Source of the DNA: Cupriavidus sp. YR651
GTDB taxonomy: Bacteria > Pseudomonadota > Gammaproteobacteria > Burkholderiales > Burkholderiaceae
Reading direction: 5' to 3'
NCBI RefSeq assembly: GCF_900101625.1
Contig: NZ_FMYZ01000015.1
Coordinates: 62,001 to 126,000, forward strand
Length of the DNA stretch: 64,000 bases
The stretch's first letter is position 1, and every line of letters starts with the position of its first letter. Position numbers and translations under genes: made by a program. The notes under the pieces are model-generated. The model did not search any database and was not told where the DNA came from. It saw only the letters and a program-made list of their open reading frames with translations. Shown piece by piece: positions 7,340 to 15,862 of this stretch.

Positions 7340-8323
7340 TCAGAGAACAAAGATCGACGAGCCGGTGGTCTTGCGCGATTCGAGGTCGCGATGCGCCTGC
7401 ACGGCGTCTTCCAGCGCATAGCGCTGATTGATCTCGATGCGGATGCGGCCGGAGCCCACGTGGTCGAACAGCTCGCCAGCCAGTTCGGCCTTTTCCGCCG
7501 GGTCGGCGATGTAATCGGCCAGCGCCGGGCGCGTGACGTACACCGATCCCTTCATCGCCAGCAGCACGGGATCGAACGGGGGAATCGGTCCCGATGCAGT
7601 ACCCACGCATACCAGCAGCCCGCGACGCTTGAGCGAATCGAGCGACGCCATGAAAGTGCTTTTGCCCACGCTGTCGAACACCACCGAGACGCCCACGCCA
7701 TCGGTCAGCTCGCGCACGCGGCGGGCCACGTCCTCATGGCTGTAGTTGATGACGTGATCGCAACCGTGCGCGCGCGCCACCTCGCCCTTGGCCTCGGACG
7801 ACACCGTGCCGATCACGTTCAGGCCCAGCAGCTTCGCCCATTGCGACACGATCAGCCCGACGCCACCCGCGGCGGCGTGCAGCAGAATCGTATCGCCGCG
7901 CTTGAACGAGTGGATACGACGCATCAGGTAGGCCGAGGTCAGCCCGCGCATGGTCATGGCCGCGGCGGTCTCGAAGCCGATGGTCTCGGGCAGGCGGATC
8001 AGCGGCGCGGCCGGCACCAGGCGCTCGGTGCTATAGGCACCCAGCGTATTCAGGAAGCCCGTGTAGGTCACGCGATCTCCCACCGCTACATTGGTCACGC
8101 CAGCGCCGATGGCCTGCACCACGCCAGATGCTTCCACGCCCATGCCGGCGGGCATCGGTACCGGATAGGTGCCGTTACGGAAATAGGTATCGGCGTAGTT
8201 CAGGCCGACTGCCACGTGGCGGATGCGAACCTCGCCCGGACCGGGATTTCCCACTTCCACGTCTTCGTAGCGAAGCACCTCCGGTCCGCCGGTTTCATAC
8301 ATGCGCACTGCCTTGGCCATCAT
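7340..8323 (-). CDS. NADPH:quinone reductase-type zinc-free alcohol dehydrogenase
   Basis: The 327-residue medium-chain dehydrogenase/reductase of the quinone oxidoreductase (QorA) branch reduces quinones or enals with NAD(P)H in the cytoplasm. A GroES-like N-domain runs to about residue 120. The Rossmann fold carries LHAAAGGVGLIVSQWAKLLG near residue 150, and there are no zinc-binding cysteines, which separates it from alcohol dehydrogenases. GGAGACAAG sits just before the double ATG. It is the first gene of the operon with the dioxygenase and CoA ligase and is divergent from an AraC-type regulator. A housekeeping quinone-detoxifying role is the alternative. Confidence 0.85.
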   Translation of the reverse strand: MMAKAVRMYETGGPEVLRYEDVEVGNPGPGEVRIRHVAVGLNYADTYFRNGTYPVPMPAGMGVEASGVVQAIGAGVTNVAVGDRVTYTGFLNTLGAYSTERLVPAAPLIRLPETIGFETAAAMTMRGLTSAYLMRRIHSFKRGDTILLHAAAGGVGLIVSQWAKLLGLNVIGTVSSEAKGEVARAHGCDHVINYSHEDVARRVRELTDGVGVSVVFDSVGKSTFMASLDSLKRRGLLVCVGTASGPIPPFDPVLLAMKGSVYVTRPALADYIADPAEKAELAGELFDHVGSGRIRIEINQRYALEDAVQAHRDLESRKTTGSSIFVL

Positions 8324-8510
8324 CTTGTCTCCTGGATTTGCTGCGGCACGACGCGTGCCGCCATGACTGCAAATTTAGGGCGTCAGGCACCTTTCCGCTT
8401 TGCAATAGCCACATCCGACTTTGCATTTCATGCCAGCGCCGCCTATCATCTTCCGCACCATCACGCGGCGCACTGGATGCGCCGCGTACATAACAAAAGC
8501 GGAGACAAGA

Positions 8511-9512
8511 TTGAGAACGCTGCTGCGAGCGGCCGCCCTGACGAACTTCTTCGAGGTGGCGGAAGCGCTGAAGCTGAATCCACAGCCATTGCTGCAAAAG
8601 GTGGGGTTGACCCGGGCGATGCTGGCCGATCCTGAACAACGTGTGCCGGCCGAGGCCTGCGCGAGATTGCTGGAAGCGGCGGCCGAGGCATCGGGGTGCC
8701 AGACCTTCGGCCTGCGCATGGCCGAATCGCGGCAGTTGTCGGATTACGGCGTCATGAGCCTGCTGATCAGCCAGCAGCCGACGCTACGCAGCGCGCTCGA
8801 GACGAGCATCCGCTACCGTCACCTGGTCAATGAGTCCGTGGCGACCCTGCTGGAGGATATGGGCAAGATCGTGCTGATTCGCCAGGAGGTGGTGCTGAAT
8901 ATGCCATCCCGGCAAGGCACGGAGCTGGCCATCGGCGTGATCTTCCGCCTTTGCCGGGCGCTGCTCGGGCCGAACTGGCGGCCGCTCAGCGTCAGTTTCA
9001 CGCATGCCGCGCCGCCCGACCTGCAGGTGTACCGCCGCCTGTTTGGCTGCCCGGTCGAGTTCCGCCAGGAGTTCAACGGGATCTCCTGCCTGGCTGCCGA
9101 TCTCGACGCGCCGAACCCGACCGGCGATCCGGCGATGGCGCGGCACGCCCAGCGGCTTGTCGAAACACTGCCGCGTGTCAACGAGCCATCGATCGGTCGC
9201 GAGGTGCGCAACGCGGTCATGCTGTTGTTGCCGATGGGGCGGGCCACCAGCGAGGCCGTGGCGCAGGGACTCGGCCTGAGCCTGCGCACGATGCAGCGCC
9301 AGCTCGACGCGTCCAACGAGACCTTTACCGATATCCTGAATGACGTACGGCGCGAACTGGCGCTGCGCTATGTGAGCAACACGTCGTATTCGTTGCTGCG
9401 CGTGGCCGAGCTGCTCGGCTACGGGTCGGCCAGCTCCTTCACGCGCTGGTTCTCGACGCAGTTTGGCGAGGCACCGGTGGTCTGGCGGCGGCACCACGGC
9501 ACCGGTCACTGA
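8511..9512 (+). CDS. AraC-family transcriptional regulator
   Basis: The 333-residue regulator has an N-terminal ligand-binding domain of the arabinose-binding/OruR type (residues about 10-195) and a C-terminal AraC helix-turn-helix (ATSEAVAQGLGLSLRTMQRQ, then LRVAELLGYGSASSFTRWFS). I chose TTG 8511 because GGAGACAAGA lies six bases before it and the product then begins LRTLLRAAALTNFFEVAEAL, as family members usually do; a longer frame from ATG 8421 exists but has no ribosome site. It is divergent from the quinone reductase / dioxygenase / ligase operon and probably controls it. The effector is unknown. Confidence 0.85.
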   Translation: MRTLLRAAALTNFFEVAEALKLNPQPLLQKVGLTRAMLADPEQRVPAEACARLLEAAAEASGCQTFGLRMAESRQLSDYGVMSLLISQQPTLRSALETSIRYRHLVNESVATLLEDMGKIVLIRQEVVLNMPSRQGTELAIGVIFRLCRALLGPNWRPLSVSFTHAAPPDLQVYRRLFGCPVEFRQEFNGISCLAADLDAPNPTGDPAMARHAQRLVETLPRVNEPSIGREVRNAVMLLLPMGRATSEAVAQGLGLSLRTMQRQLDASNETFTDILNDVRRELALRYVSNTSYSLLRVAELLGYGSASSFTRWFSTQFGEAPVVWRRHHGTGH

Positions 9513-9534
9513 CGCGTGCCATCGCTGCCCGCAG

Positions 9535-9978
9535 TCAGCTGTGGCCCTGCACGCGGGCCATGTTGCTCTTGATGACGTCGAGCACGGCGGCAGTCAGCAG
9601 TGCCGTCGACTGGCCGAACATCAGGATGCCGTGCGCGGCCTCTATCGGCCCGAGCATGCGCCAGCGCGCGGACATCACGATATCGCCGTAACCCAGCGTC
9701 GCGAAATTGACGGCCGAGTGATAGAGCGCGCTCGCGAAGCTGTCGAACTCGCCAAGCACCATGAACAGCCCGGCCCAGACCATCATCTGCGCGAAGTTGC
9801 ACGCCAGCGCGAGCAGCATGACGATCATCAGCAGCGAAATATCCATCCAGAGCGGCTCGCGCCCCTCCCAGCGAGCGCGAAAGCCCGCGTAGTGGCGCAG
9901 ACAGATGGCCACGGCGATCCCCTGCAGCAGCAGGCACAGCAGCATGACCGGGATGGCGACCAACAATTGATGTCCCAT
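9535..9978 (-). CDS. two-TM potassium-channel-like protein
   Basis: The 147-residue integral membrane protein has transmembrane segments near residues 5-27, 45-75 and 110-135 and a pore loop containing ATLGYGDIV (residues about 93-101). TxGYGD is the selectivity-filter signature of the Ion_trans_2 family, so potassium conductance is likely. No cytoplasmic RCK domain is attached, so gating must come from elsewhere or the protein is a minimal channel. It is the last gene of the seven-gene minus-strand run, nine bases after the DUF2955 permease. Such a channel in an efflux operon is unusual. Confidence 0.8.
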   Translation of the reverse strand: MGHQLLVAIPVMLLCLLLQGIAVAICLRHYAGFRARWEGREPLWMDISLLMIVMLLALACNFAQMMVWAGLFMVLGEFDSFASALYHSAVNFATLGYGDIVMSARWRMLGPIEAAHGILMFGQSTALLTAAVLDVIKSNMARVQGHS

Positions 9979-9987
9979 TGCCGCCCC

Positions 9988-11037
9988 TCAGGTTGATGCA
10001 CCCACCGGTGCAGTGCGTCGCCGATCCAGCCAGCGCAGCATCACCACGGCATACAGCGACACGCCGATAAACAGCCCCATCCGGATGGCAAAGGCGCGGT
10101 AGACGTCCTTGCCTGCCGCGCTGTCCTCGACGGACTGTCCCAGCAGGATGATCAGCGTGACGAGGCTGTTGAGCCAGAAGCCCGGCGTCGCGCGCGTCGG
10201 CCGGATGGCGTAGAGCCTGCGCGCGATGACCAGCGCGAACAGCAGCGTCCACAGAAAGAACATCCAGAGGTGAACAAACAGGCCGAGTGCAAACCAGAAA
10301 ACGATGGCCAGCAACCCGCCCAGCAACGTGGAGCCGAGCAGTTCCATTGCGGCGCTGCGTGCCGTCGTGCAACTCTGCCTGCCAAGGCTGACCGCTTTCA
10401 TGATGATCGGCAGGTAGCTGGCGGGATCGGTCAGGGCCAGCAGGAATGCCGGCATGACGACCAGCGTCGCGCGCCACGCCATGCGGTCGGCATCGTGCGC
10501 ACTGACCGCAGGACGCGCGGCGGGCGGGGACGCGTCCCGATCCGGGATCAGCCAGTGGCAGACATTGAGCGCCAGCGCGCCGAGCAGCAAGCCCCTGGCC
10601 AGCGCGCCGATCACGCTGAGCGCCAGGCCCGTATCCAGGGTGCCGGCCACCGGGATCAGCGCGATGCCTGCCGCAAGGAACGTGGCCACCAGGTTGTTGC
10701 CGCCACGCAAGCCGTAGCGGAACGCAAGGAACAGTGCCAGCCCCGCCATCAGCACACCGCTCAGTGATGCATACAGCAGGAACGGGACCAGCAGCAAACC
10801 GCTCGCGGTGGTCAGCGCCACCAGCACCGCCATCGCCAATGCCGCTTTGGCCGTCACGGGGCGATCGAGCGAGGCGAACAGGAACACGGCCAGCACGGGC
10901 GCCACCATCGGAATCGGCCACTGGAAACCGAAGCTGATGGTCAGGCTGAGCGCAGTGCCAAGCGCCAGCCGTAGCGCGCGGCGGGCGCGGTGGTCGCGCC
11001 GCGCGGCGGCGCTGGCGATGGTGGCCTCAGTAGACAT
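9988..11037 (-). CDS. DUF2955 (FUSC-like) inner-membrane permease
   Basis: The 349-residue polytopic protein has about ten hydrophobic helices in two blocks (residues about 20-165 and 190-335) separated by a short cytoplasmic linker (DRDASPPAARPAVSAHDADR). Its layout and the WPIPMVAPVLAVFLFASLDRP start match DUF2955 permeases, relatives of the aromatic-acid exporter superfamily. It overlaps the HlyD gene by 11 bases, so adaptor and permease are translationally linked. With the outer-membrane factor just upstream they form a tripartite exporter. Exported substrates of DUF2955 systems are not established. Confidence 0.8.
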   Translation of the reverse strand: MSTEATIASAAARRDHRARRALRLALGTALSLTISFGFQWPIPMVAPVLAVFLFASLDRPVTAKAALAMAVLVALTTASGLLLVPFLLYASLSGVLMAGLALFLAFRYGLRGGNNLVATFLAAGIALIPVAGTLDTGLALSVIGALARGLLLGALALNVCHWLIPDRDASPPAARPAVSAHDADRMAWRATLVVMPAFLLALTDPASYLPIIMKAVSLGRQSCTTARSAAMELLGSTLLGGLLAIVFWFALGLFVHLWMFFLWTLLFALVIARRLYAIRPTRATPGFWLNSLVTLIILLGQSVEDSAAGKDVYRAFAIRMGLFIGVSLYAVVMLRWLDRRRTAPVGAST

Positions 11038-12184
11038 AGGACAGCCAGCTCATCAGATGCACGAACAGGCGACCCAGTGGATTAAGCGGGTTGCCTGTCA
11101 GCGGAAACGCCATAACCTCCGCCTGTCCGCCGACACGGATACCCCGCAGCGTGCGCAGTTGCCCGGGGTCGATCTCGATCACCACGGGAAATCGCTGGGC
11201 TGGCCGCAACCAGTCGCGACTGTTCTGCACCGTCGGCAGGCTGCCGGGCGGCGGCGCCTGCCCCGCACTGACGCCAAAGCCGATGCTGCGCACCTTTCCC
11301 TGCAGCACCTTGCCAGGCAAGGTATCGAGCACGATCGCCACCGGCGTGCCCGGTTCGACATGGCCAAGGTTGTTCTCGGTCATGTCGGCGGTAATCCAGA
11401 CATCGTGGATGGCGATCAGCGTCATGACCGGATTGCCGGCTGCGGCGTATTGCCCGGCTTCCGTGCGCAGATCCGTGATCAGGCCCGCCGTGCGCGCGCG
11501 TACCTGCGCGTTGGCAAGATCCAGCTCGGCCTTTTCCAGCGCCGCGGCGGCGCTGCGCAGCTTCGCATTGTCTTCGTCGCTGCCACCCTGCTGCTCCCGC
11601 GCCCGATCCACCTCGGCACGCGCGGCGGCGGTCTGGCTGATGGCCTGCGTGTGGGTGGCCCGTGCCACTTCAAGCCGGCGCACGGAAACCGTCCCCGGGT
11701 CCTCGCGATACAGCCGCTCCAGCCGCTCGCTGTCCTGGCGCGCCTTGAGTTCGTTGGCCTGCGCCGCACGCAACGATGCCTGCGCGGAGGCGATGCCGGC
11801 GGTATTGGCACCGATCTGGCGTCGCGTGGCTTCGAGATCGGCGCGCGCGCGGTCGACCGCAATGCGGTAGTGCTGGGGATCGACCTCGAACAACAGCGCG
11901 CCCGCCTCGACGTTCTGGTTGTTGCGCACGTGTACGCGCGTGACGCGTCCCGGCACCTCCGACGCCACCGCGATGACAAAGGCCTGCACACGTGCCTGTT
12001 GCGTGTAGGGCGTGAGGCGGTCGGCGAGCAGATACCAGAGCAGGCTCACCAGGATCAGCACGACGGTCCAGCGGACACCCCTGCGCGATGCATCCGCGGC
12101 AGGCGCTGGTGATGGCGTAGGCGCTGGCGTTGGCGTTGGCGTGCCAGGCTCCCCGGGCTGCCCGGGCGACGTCGCATCACTCAT
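11027..12184 (-). CDS. HlyD-family periplasmic adaptor (EmrA/AaeA-like)
   Basis: The 385-residue membrane-fusion protein has a Pro/Thr-rich cytoplasmic start, one transmembrane helix (WTVVLILVSLLWYLLADRL), a lipoyl half-motif (VPGRVTRVHVRNNQNVEAGA), a long coiled-coil hairpin (residues about 105-230) and a beta-barrel domain. ATG 12184 is used because it overlaps the stop of the outer-membrane factor gene; an upstream in-frame extension has no support. It links the DUF2955 permease (overlapping downstream) to the NodT-type outer-membrane factor (overlapping upstream). Family assignment is firm; the substrate is unknown. Confidence 0.88.
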   Translation of the reverse strand: MSDATSPGQPGEPGTPTPTPAPTPSPAPAADASRRGVRWTVVLILVSLLWYLLADRLTPYTQQARVQAFVIAVASEVPGRVTRVHVRNNQNVEAGALLFEVDPQHYRIAVDRARADLEATRRQIGANTAGIASAQASLRAAQANELKARQDSERLERLYREDPGTVSVRRLEVARATHTQAISQTAAARAEVDRAREQQGGSDEDNAKLRSAAAALEKAELDLANAQVRARTAGLITDLRTEAGQYAAAGNPVMTLIAIHDVWITADMTENNLGHVEPGTPVAIVLDTLPGKVLQGKVRSIGFGVSAGQAPPPGSLPTVQNSRDWLRPAQRFPVVIEIDPGQLRTLRGIRVGGQAEVMAFPLTGNPLNPLGRLFVHLMSWLSYVY

Positions 12185-13709
12185 GGCCACCCGCTCCCGG
12201 AGTCTCTTCCAGCAATCGACCCCAGTCCGTACGTTGCTGCATCTGCTGACGCGTCGCCGCATCGACCAGTGGCGCTTCCGTATGCCATCCGCCTCCGAGC
12301 GCCTTGTATAGATCGATCAGGGAATCGACCGCGCTGCTGCGATTGACCAGATAGGCGTCCTGCTGAGCGAAGAGCGCCCGCTGGGCATCGAGCACGCGCT
12401 GGAAGTCGCTATATCCCTCGCGAAACAAGGCGTTGGCCAAGGTCAGGGAGCGGTTGGCGGCCTGGGCGGCCTCGCGCAGGATGTCCTCCCGCTCCAGCGC
12501 CTTGAGCAGGCCGTTCGCAGCGTCATCGGCCTCGCGTGCCGCCTGCCGTACCTCGTTCTGATAGCTGACGATCAGTTGCTGCAACCGGGCATCCTGCACG
12601 CGAATGTTGTTGGTGATACGGCCGTAGTCGAAGATATTCCAGCGCAGGCTGGGCCCGCCCACCAGCAGCAGGCCGTTCTGGGTGCCCGGCAGGGAACTGG
12701 CCGACCACCCGATGCTGCCGAGCAGCGTCAGCGACGGATACAGATCGGCCTTTGCGACGCCGATCAACGCCGACTGTGCGGCGATCCGCAACTCCGCGGC
12801 CCGGATATCGGGGCGCCGCAGCAGCAGATTGGCGGGCACGTCCTGCAGGATCGCGCGGTCGATCCTCGGCAGTACGCCTTCCTTGTCCTGCGCATCGGCC
12901 AGTTCCGGCACGGGCCCGGGCGGCCTGCCGATCAGGATAACGATGGCGTTGCGCGCCAACGCCATCTGCCGCTCCAGTTCGGGAATGGCGCTCAGCGTGC
13001 CGAAATACTGAGTCTTGGCCTGCTGCAGATCGAGCTCGTCGCTTTCGCCGGCCTTGAACAGCCGCTCGGTGATCTCGTAGCTGCGCTTCTGCAGACGCGC
13101 GTTCTCGCGCGCGATGTTCACGCGAGCCTCGGCCGTGCGCATCGCGAAGTAGGTCCTGGCAAGCTGCGCGTGCAGCAGCACCAGCACGTCCTCATGATTG
13201 GCCTGGGCGGCAAAGTATGCGGCGTCGGCGGATTCGATGGCGCGCGCAAACCGGCCCCAAAAATCCAGCTCCCATCCGATATCGACGCCGGCGCTGTACT
13301 CCCAGACGCGGCTGCTCTGCGCCGACGGCCCCGACTGGCGGCTATGGATATACATGACATCCGCACCCGCCTGCTGGCGTTGCGGATAGCGCGCCGCCAA
13401 TGCCATGCCGAGCTGGGCGCGCGCCTCCATGACGCGCAGTCCGGCGATCATCACGCCGGCGTCATGGGCGTCCGCCTCGACGATCAGCCGTTCCAGCACC
13501 GGGTCGCCGAAGATCTGCCACCACTGCCGCATCTCGGGTTGCGCGCGCGATTCGCTGGCCTGCGTGACTGCCGGGCTAGTCCACTGCCCGCTCCACGCTT
13601 CGCGCTGCGGCTGGAAATCCGGCCCCACGTGCGCGCAACCGCCGAGCATCGCCGTGGACACGATAGCGATGACGATCCAGCACTGATGCGCGCGCACCGG
13701 GGATGGCAT
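12177..13709 (-). CDS. NodT-family outer-membrane efflux lipoprotein
   Basis: The 510-residue TolC-like outer-membrane factor has a lipoprotein signal ending LGGC (Cys25), then CAHVGPDFQP, the usual NodT start. Two outer-membrane efflux repeats follow; landmarks are WWQIFGDPVLERLI, the inter-repeat LLLRRPDIRAAELRIAAQ and the final DLYKALGGGW. It would form the trimeric tunnel for the HlyD/DUF2955 exporter encoded by the next two genes. It begins two bases after the permease gene at 13712. It is one of three NodT-type proteins in the window (others at 21084 and 61944), with clearly different sequences. Confidence 0.9.
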   Translation of the reverse strand: MPSPVRAHQCWIVIAIVSTAMLGGCAHVGPDFQPQREAWSGQWTSPAVTQASESRAQPEMRQWWQIFGDPVLERLIVEADAHDAGVMIAGLRVMEARAQLGMALAARYPQRQQAGADVMYIHSRQSGPSAQSSRVWEYSAGVDIGWELDFWGRFARAIESADAAYFAAQANHEDVLVLLHAQLARTYFAMRTAEARVNIARENARLQKRSYEITERLFKAGESDELDLQQAKTQYFGTLSAIPELERQMALARNAIVILIGRPPGPVPELADAQDKEGVLPRIDRAILQDVPANLLLRRPDIRAAELRIAAQSALIGVAKADLYPSLTLLGSIGWSASSLPGTQNGLLLVGGPSLRWNIFDYGRITNNIRVQDARLQQLIVSYQNEVRQAAREADDAANGLLKALEREDILREAAQAANRSLTLANALFREGYSDFQRVLDAQRALFAQQDAYLVNRSSAVDSLIDLYKALGGGWHTEAPLVDAATRQQMQQRTDWGRLLEETPGAGGHE

Positions 13710-13711
13710 CG

Positions 13712-14836
13712 CTATCCGCCAGCGGCCCCGCTATCGCCACGGCTCCCCGATTCGTTTTCCGGCAGGGGCGGGTTCTCGACCCATTGCCAGAACAGCTGAT
13801 AGCCGACCGCCAGCGCCACGGGCCCGATGAACAGGCCGATGACCCCGCCGCTCACCATCCCGCCCAGCGCGCCGATCAGCACCACCGGCATCGGCACGTC
13901 CACGCCGCGGCCAAGCATCATCGGCTTCAGTACGTTATCGGCCAGGCCGGCGATAAAGATGTAGACCGCGAAGATGATATTGATGGCGCTGACCTCTTCG
14001 GTCGCAAAGACATAGATGATGACCGGCACCGTGATGAGCGTGGCGGGAAGCTGCATGATGCCGAGCAACAGCACCACGAGCGCCAGAACCCCGGCGCCCG
14101 GCACGCCCTTGACGATAAAGCCGATGCCGATCAGCAGCATCTGGATAAAGGCGATGCCCACCACGCCCTGGGCCACCGCGCGCACGGTGGCGGTACACAG
14201 CGCAGTCAGGCGCGGGCCCCGGTCCGGCCCTGAAATGCGCGAGGCGATCTGGATCGCGCTGCGGGTGCCGAGCTCGCCATAGGCCATGAAGATCCCGGCG
14301 ACGATCAATGCGCCGACAAAGATCAGCAGCCCCGCGCCGACGCCGCGCATCGCGCCGAGCAATGTGACCGCCGTGGCCTTGATCTGGGGCGTCAGCCTTT
14401 CGGCAACGGCAGCGACATCCGTGGCGGCAAGCGTCCAGAAATCAAAGACTTTCTGCCCGATCAGCGGCCAGCCCGCCACCGATTCCGGCGGCGGCGGAAT
14501 TTGGATGTTGCCGCTGTGGGCAATGTCCATGGCCCGCTCCACGGAGTCGATCAACGCGATGCCGAGCATGCAGGACGGCACGAGAACGACGCAGATGGCC
14601 ACGAAGATGATCAGCGTGGCGGTGCGCCCTTCGCTCGAGAAGATCTTGCCTCGCAGGCGCGTTTGAAGCGGGTAGAACGTGATCGCGAGAATCATCGACC
14701 ACAGGATCAGGCTCAGGAATGGCTTGAAGATCTCGAAGCAGGACATCGCCAGCAAGGCGATCAGGCCGAAGCGGATCAGCACATCGATCAGCGTGCGGGA
14801 GAATAGTGGGAGCGTGATTCGTCCAAGCGGCATCAT
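13712..14836 (-). CDS. AI-2E family (PerM/YdiK-like) transporter
   Basis: The ~374-residue inner-membrane protein has about eight helices. It shows the AI-2E family features: two N-terminal helices, an amphipathic insert, then GVVGIAFIQMLLIGIGFIVKG and the C-terminal block with DNVLKPMMLGRGVDVPMPVV. Members export small molecules or act as Na+/H+ antiporters; the true substrate of most is unknown. The start is uncertain: ATG 14836 begins MMPLGRITLP, while a GTG at 14914 would add 26 residues; neither has a strong ribosome site. The stop is two bases before the outer-membrane factor gene, so the genes are co-transcribed. Confidence 0.8.
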   Translation of the reverse strand: MMPLGRITLPLFSRTLIDVLIRFGLIALLAMSCFEIFKPFLSLILWSMILAITFYPLQTRLRGKIFSSEGRTATLIIFVAICVVLVPSCMLGIALIDSVERAMDIAHSGNIQIPPPPESVAGWPLIGQKVFDFWTLAATDVAAVAERLTPQIKATAVTLLGAMRGVGAGLLIFVGALIVAGIFMAYGELGTRSAIQIASRISGPDRGPRLTALCTATVRAVAQGVVGIAFIQMLLIGIGFIVKGVPGAGVLALVVLLLGIMQLPATLITVPVIIYVFATEEVSAINIIFAVYIFIAGLADNVLKPMMLGRGVDVPMPVVLIGALGGMVSGGVIGLFIGPVALAVGYQLFWQWVENPPLPENESGSRGDSGAAGG

Positions 14837-14922
14837 CGGTGCGGGAACCTGAGTGCGTTCGCGAATGGGGAAAAGGGTCAACTGGGCGGCGCGGGATACG
14901 ACGTCCCGCGCCACCCGACGAT

Positions 14923-15828
14923 CTACGGTGAAACCTTGTTCCAGCCGGGCACGGGGTTGAACGATTCGATCGCCTCCGCGCGTGCGTTGGTGTCATTGCC
15001 CAGATCGCGCTCATAGACCTGGCCCTGATGATTGACGATAAAGCTCTTGATGCCCGTATCGCCATATCGCACCGGCCAGGCGAGCACGCCAAAGCCGCCG
15101 AAGAGATAGCCGTTGGCCAGGTAGGAATACTGGCCGCCATCGGCGGCGGGTCCTTGCGACGTCAGCAGCTTGTAGCGGTAGCCGTGATAGCCGTCGGAGC
15201 CGATGTTGCGACCCACGGCCTCAATAAAGGCCGGGCCCAGCGGGCTGGGCGGCTCGCCTTGCGCGGTGGGCCAGAAGAGGCCGTCGCGTTTGCCCGGCGT
15301 GCTGACGAGCCGTTTGGCGTAGACCGCCAGTCCGTTACCGCCGTGGTCTGTCTGCGCGTATTCGCGCTGCGCGTCGTAGACCGCGAGCATGGTCTGGATC
15401 GTCGACAACTCGTTCCGACCGATACGCCGCAGGCGGATCTCGGCGATCCCCGCCTGCGTGTCGAAATACCAGCGCTTGTTGCGCTCGACCAGCGGAATCG
15501 GCAACGTCCATCCGTCGTCGCCGACGACGATCCGCGCGGTGCGGGCATCGACCGCCTGAATCGAGTGCGCGCGACCCCAGGCCGCGAGGAACCGGTAGCG
15601 CAGGTCGGCGCCCAGCGGTGGAATGACCCGCCGCGACGCGGAGCCCAGCAATGCATCCATGGCGGCATCGTTACTGGTGGTCACCGCATCGCCAAACGCC
15701 TGCATCGCCGCTTCGGGCGAATCGAACGCCTTCTGCGCATGCGCGGCCGACGCCAGTCCGAAAGCCAGCGACAGCGGGAATGCGGCGGCCGCGAAGGTCG
15801 CTCGCCAGGTTCGTGTCAATGCGCGCAT
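14923..15828 (-). CDS. DUF2950 exported protein
   Basis: The ~301-residue protein has a Sec signal peptide (cleavage after AHA, near residue 31) and the DUF2950 domain: an N-terminal FDSPEAAMQAFGDAV helix typical of NTF2-like folds, then GNGLAVYAKRLVSTPGKRDGLFWP and YHGYRYKLLTSQGP. ATG 15828 is chosen because AGGGGG lies five bases upstream. DUF2950 and DUF3300 genes are often neighbours in Proteobacteria, as here (34-base gap). The protein is presumably periplasmic; its function is unknown. Confidence 0.85.
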   Translation of the reverse strand: MRALTRTWRATFAAAAFPLSLAFGLASAAHAQKAFDSPEAAMQAFGDAVTTSNDAAMDALLGSASRRVIPPLGADLRYRFLAAWGRAHSIQAVDARTARIVVGDDGWTLPIPLVERNKRWYFDTQAGIAEIRLRRIGRNELSTIQTMLAVYDAQREYAQTDHGGNGLAVYAKRLVSTPGKRDGLFWPTAQGEPPSPLGPAFIEAVGRNIGSDGYHGYRYKLLTSQGPAADGGQYSYLANGYLFGGFGVLAWPVRYGDTGIKSFIVNHQGQVYERDLGNDTNARAEAIESFNPVPGWNKVSP

Positions 15829-15862
15829 GGATGCCCCCTTCCGCATACGTCAGTGGTTGAGC

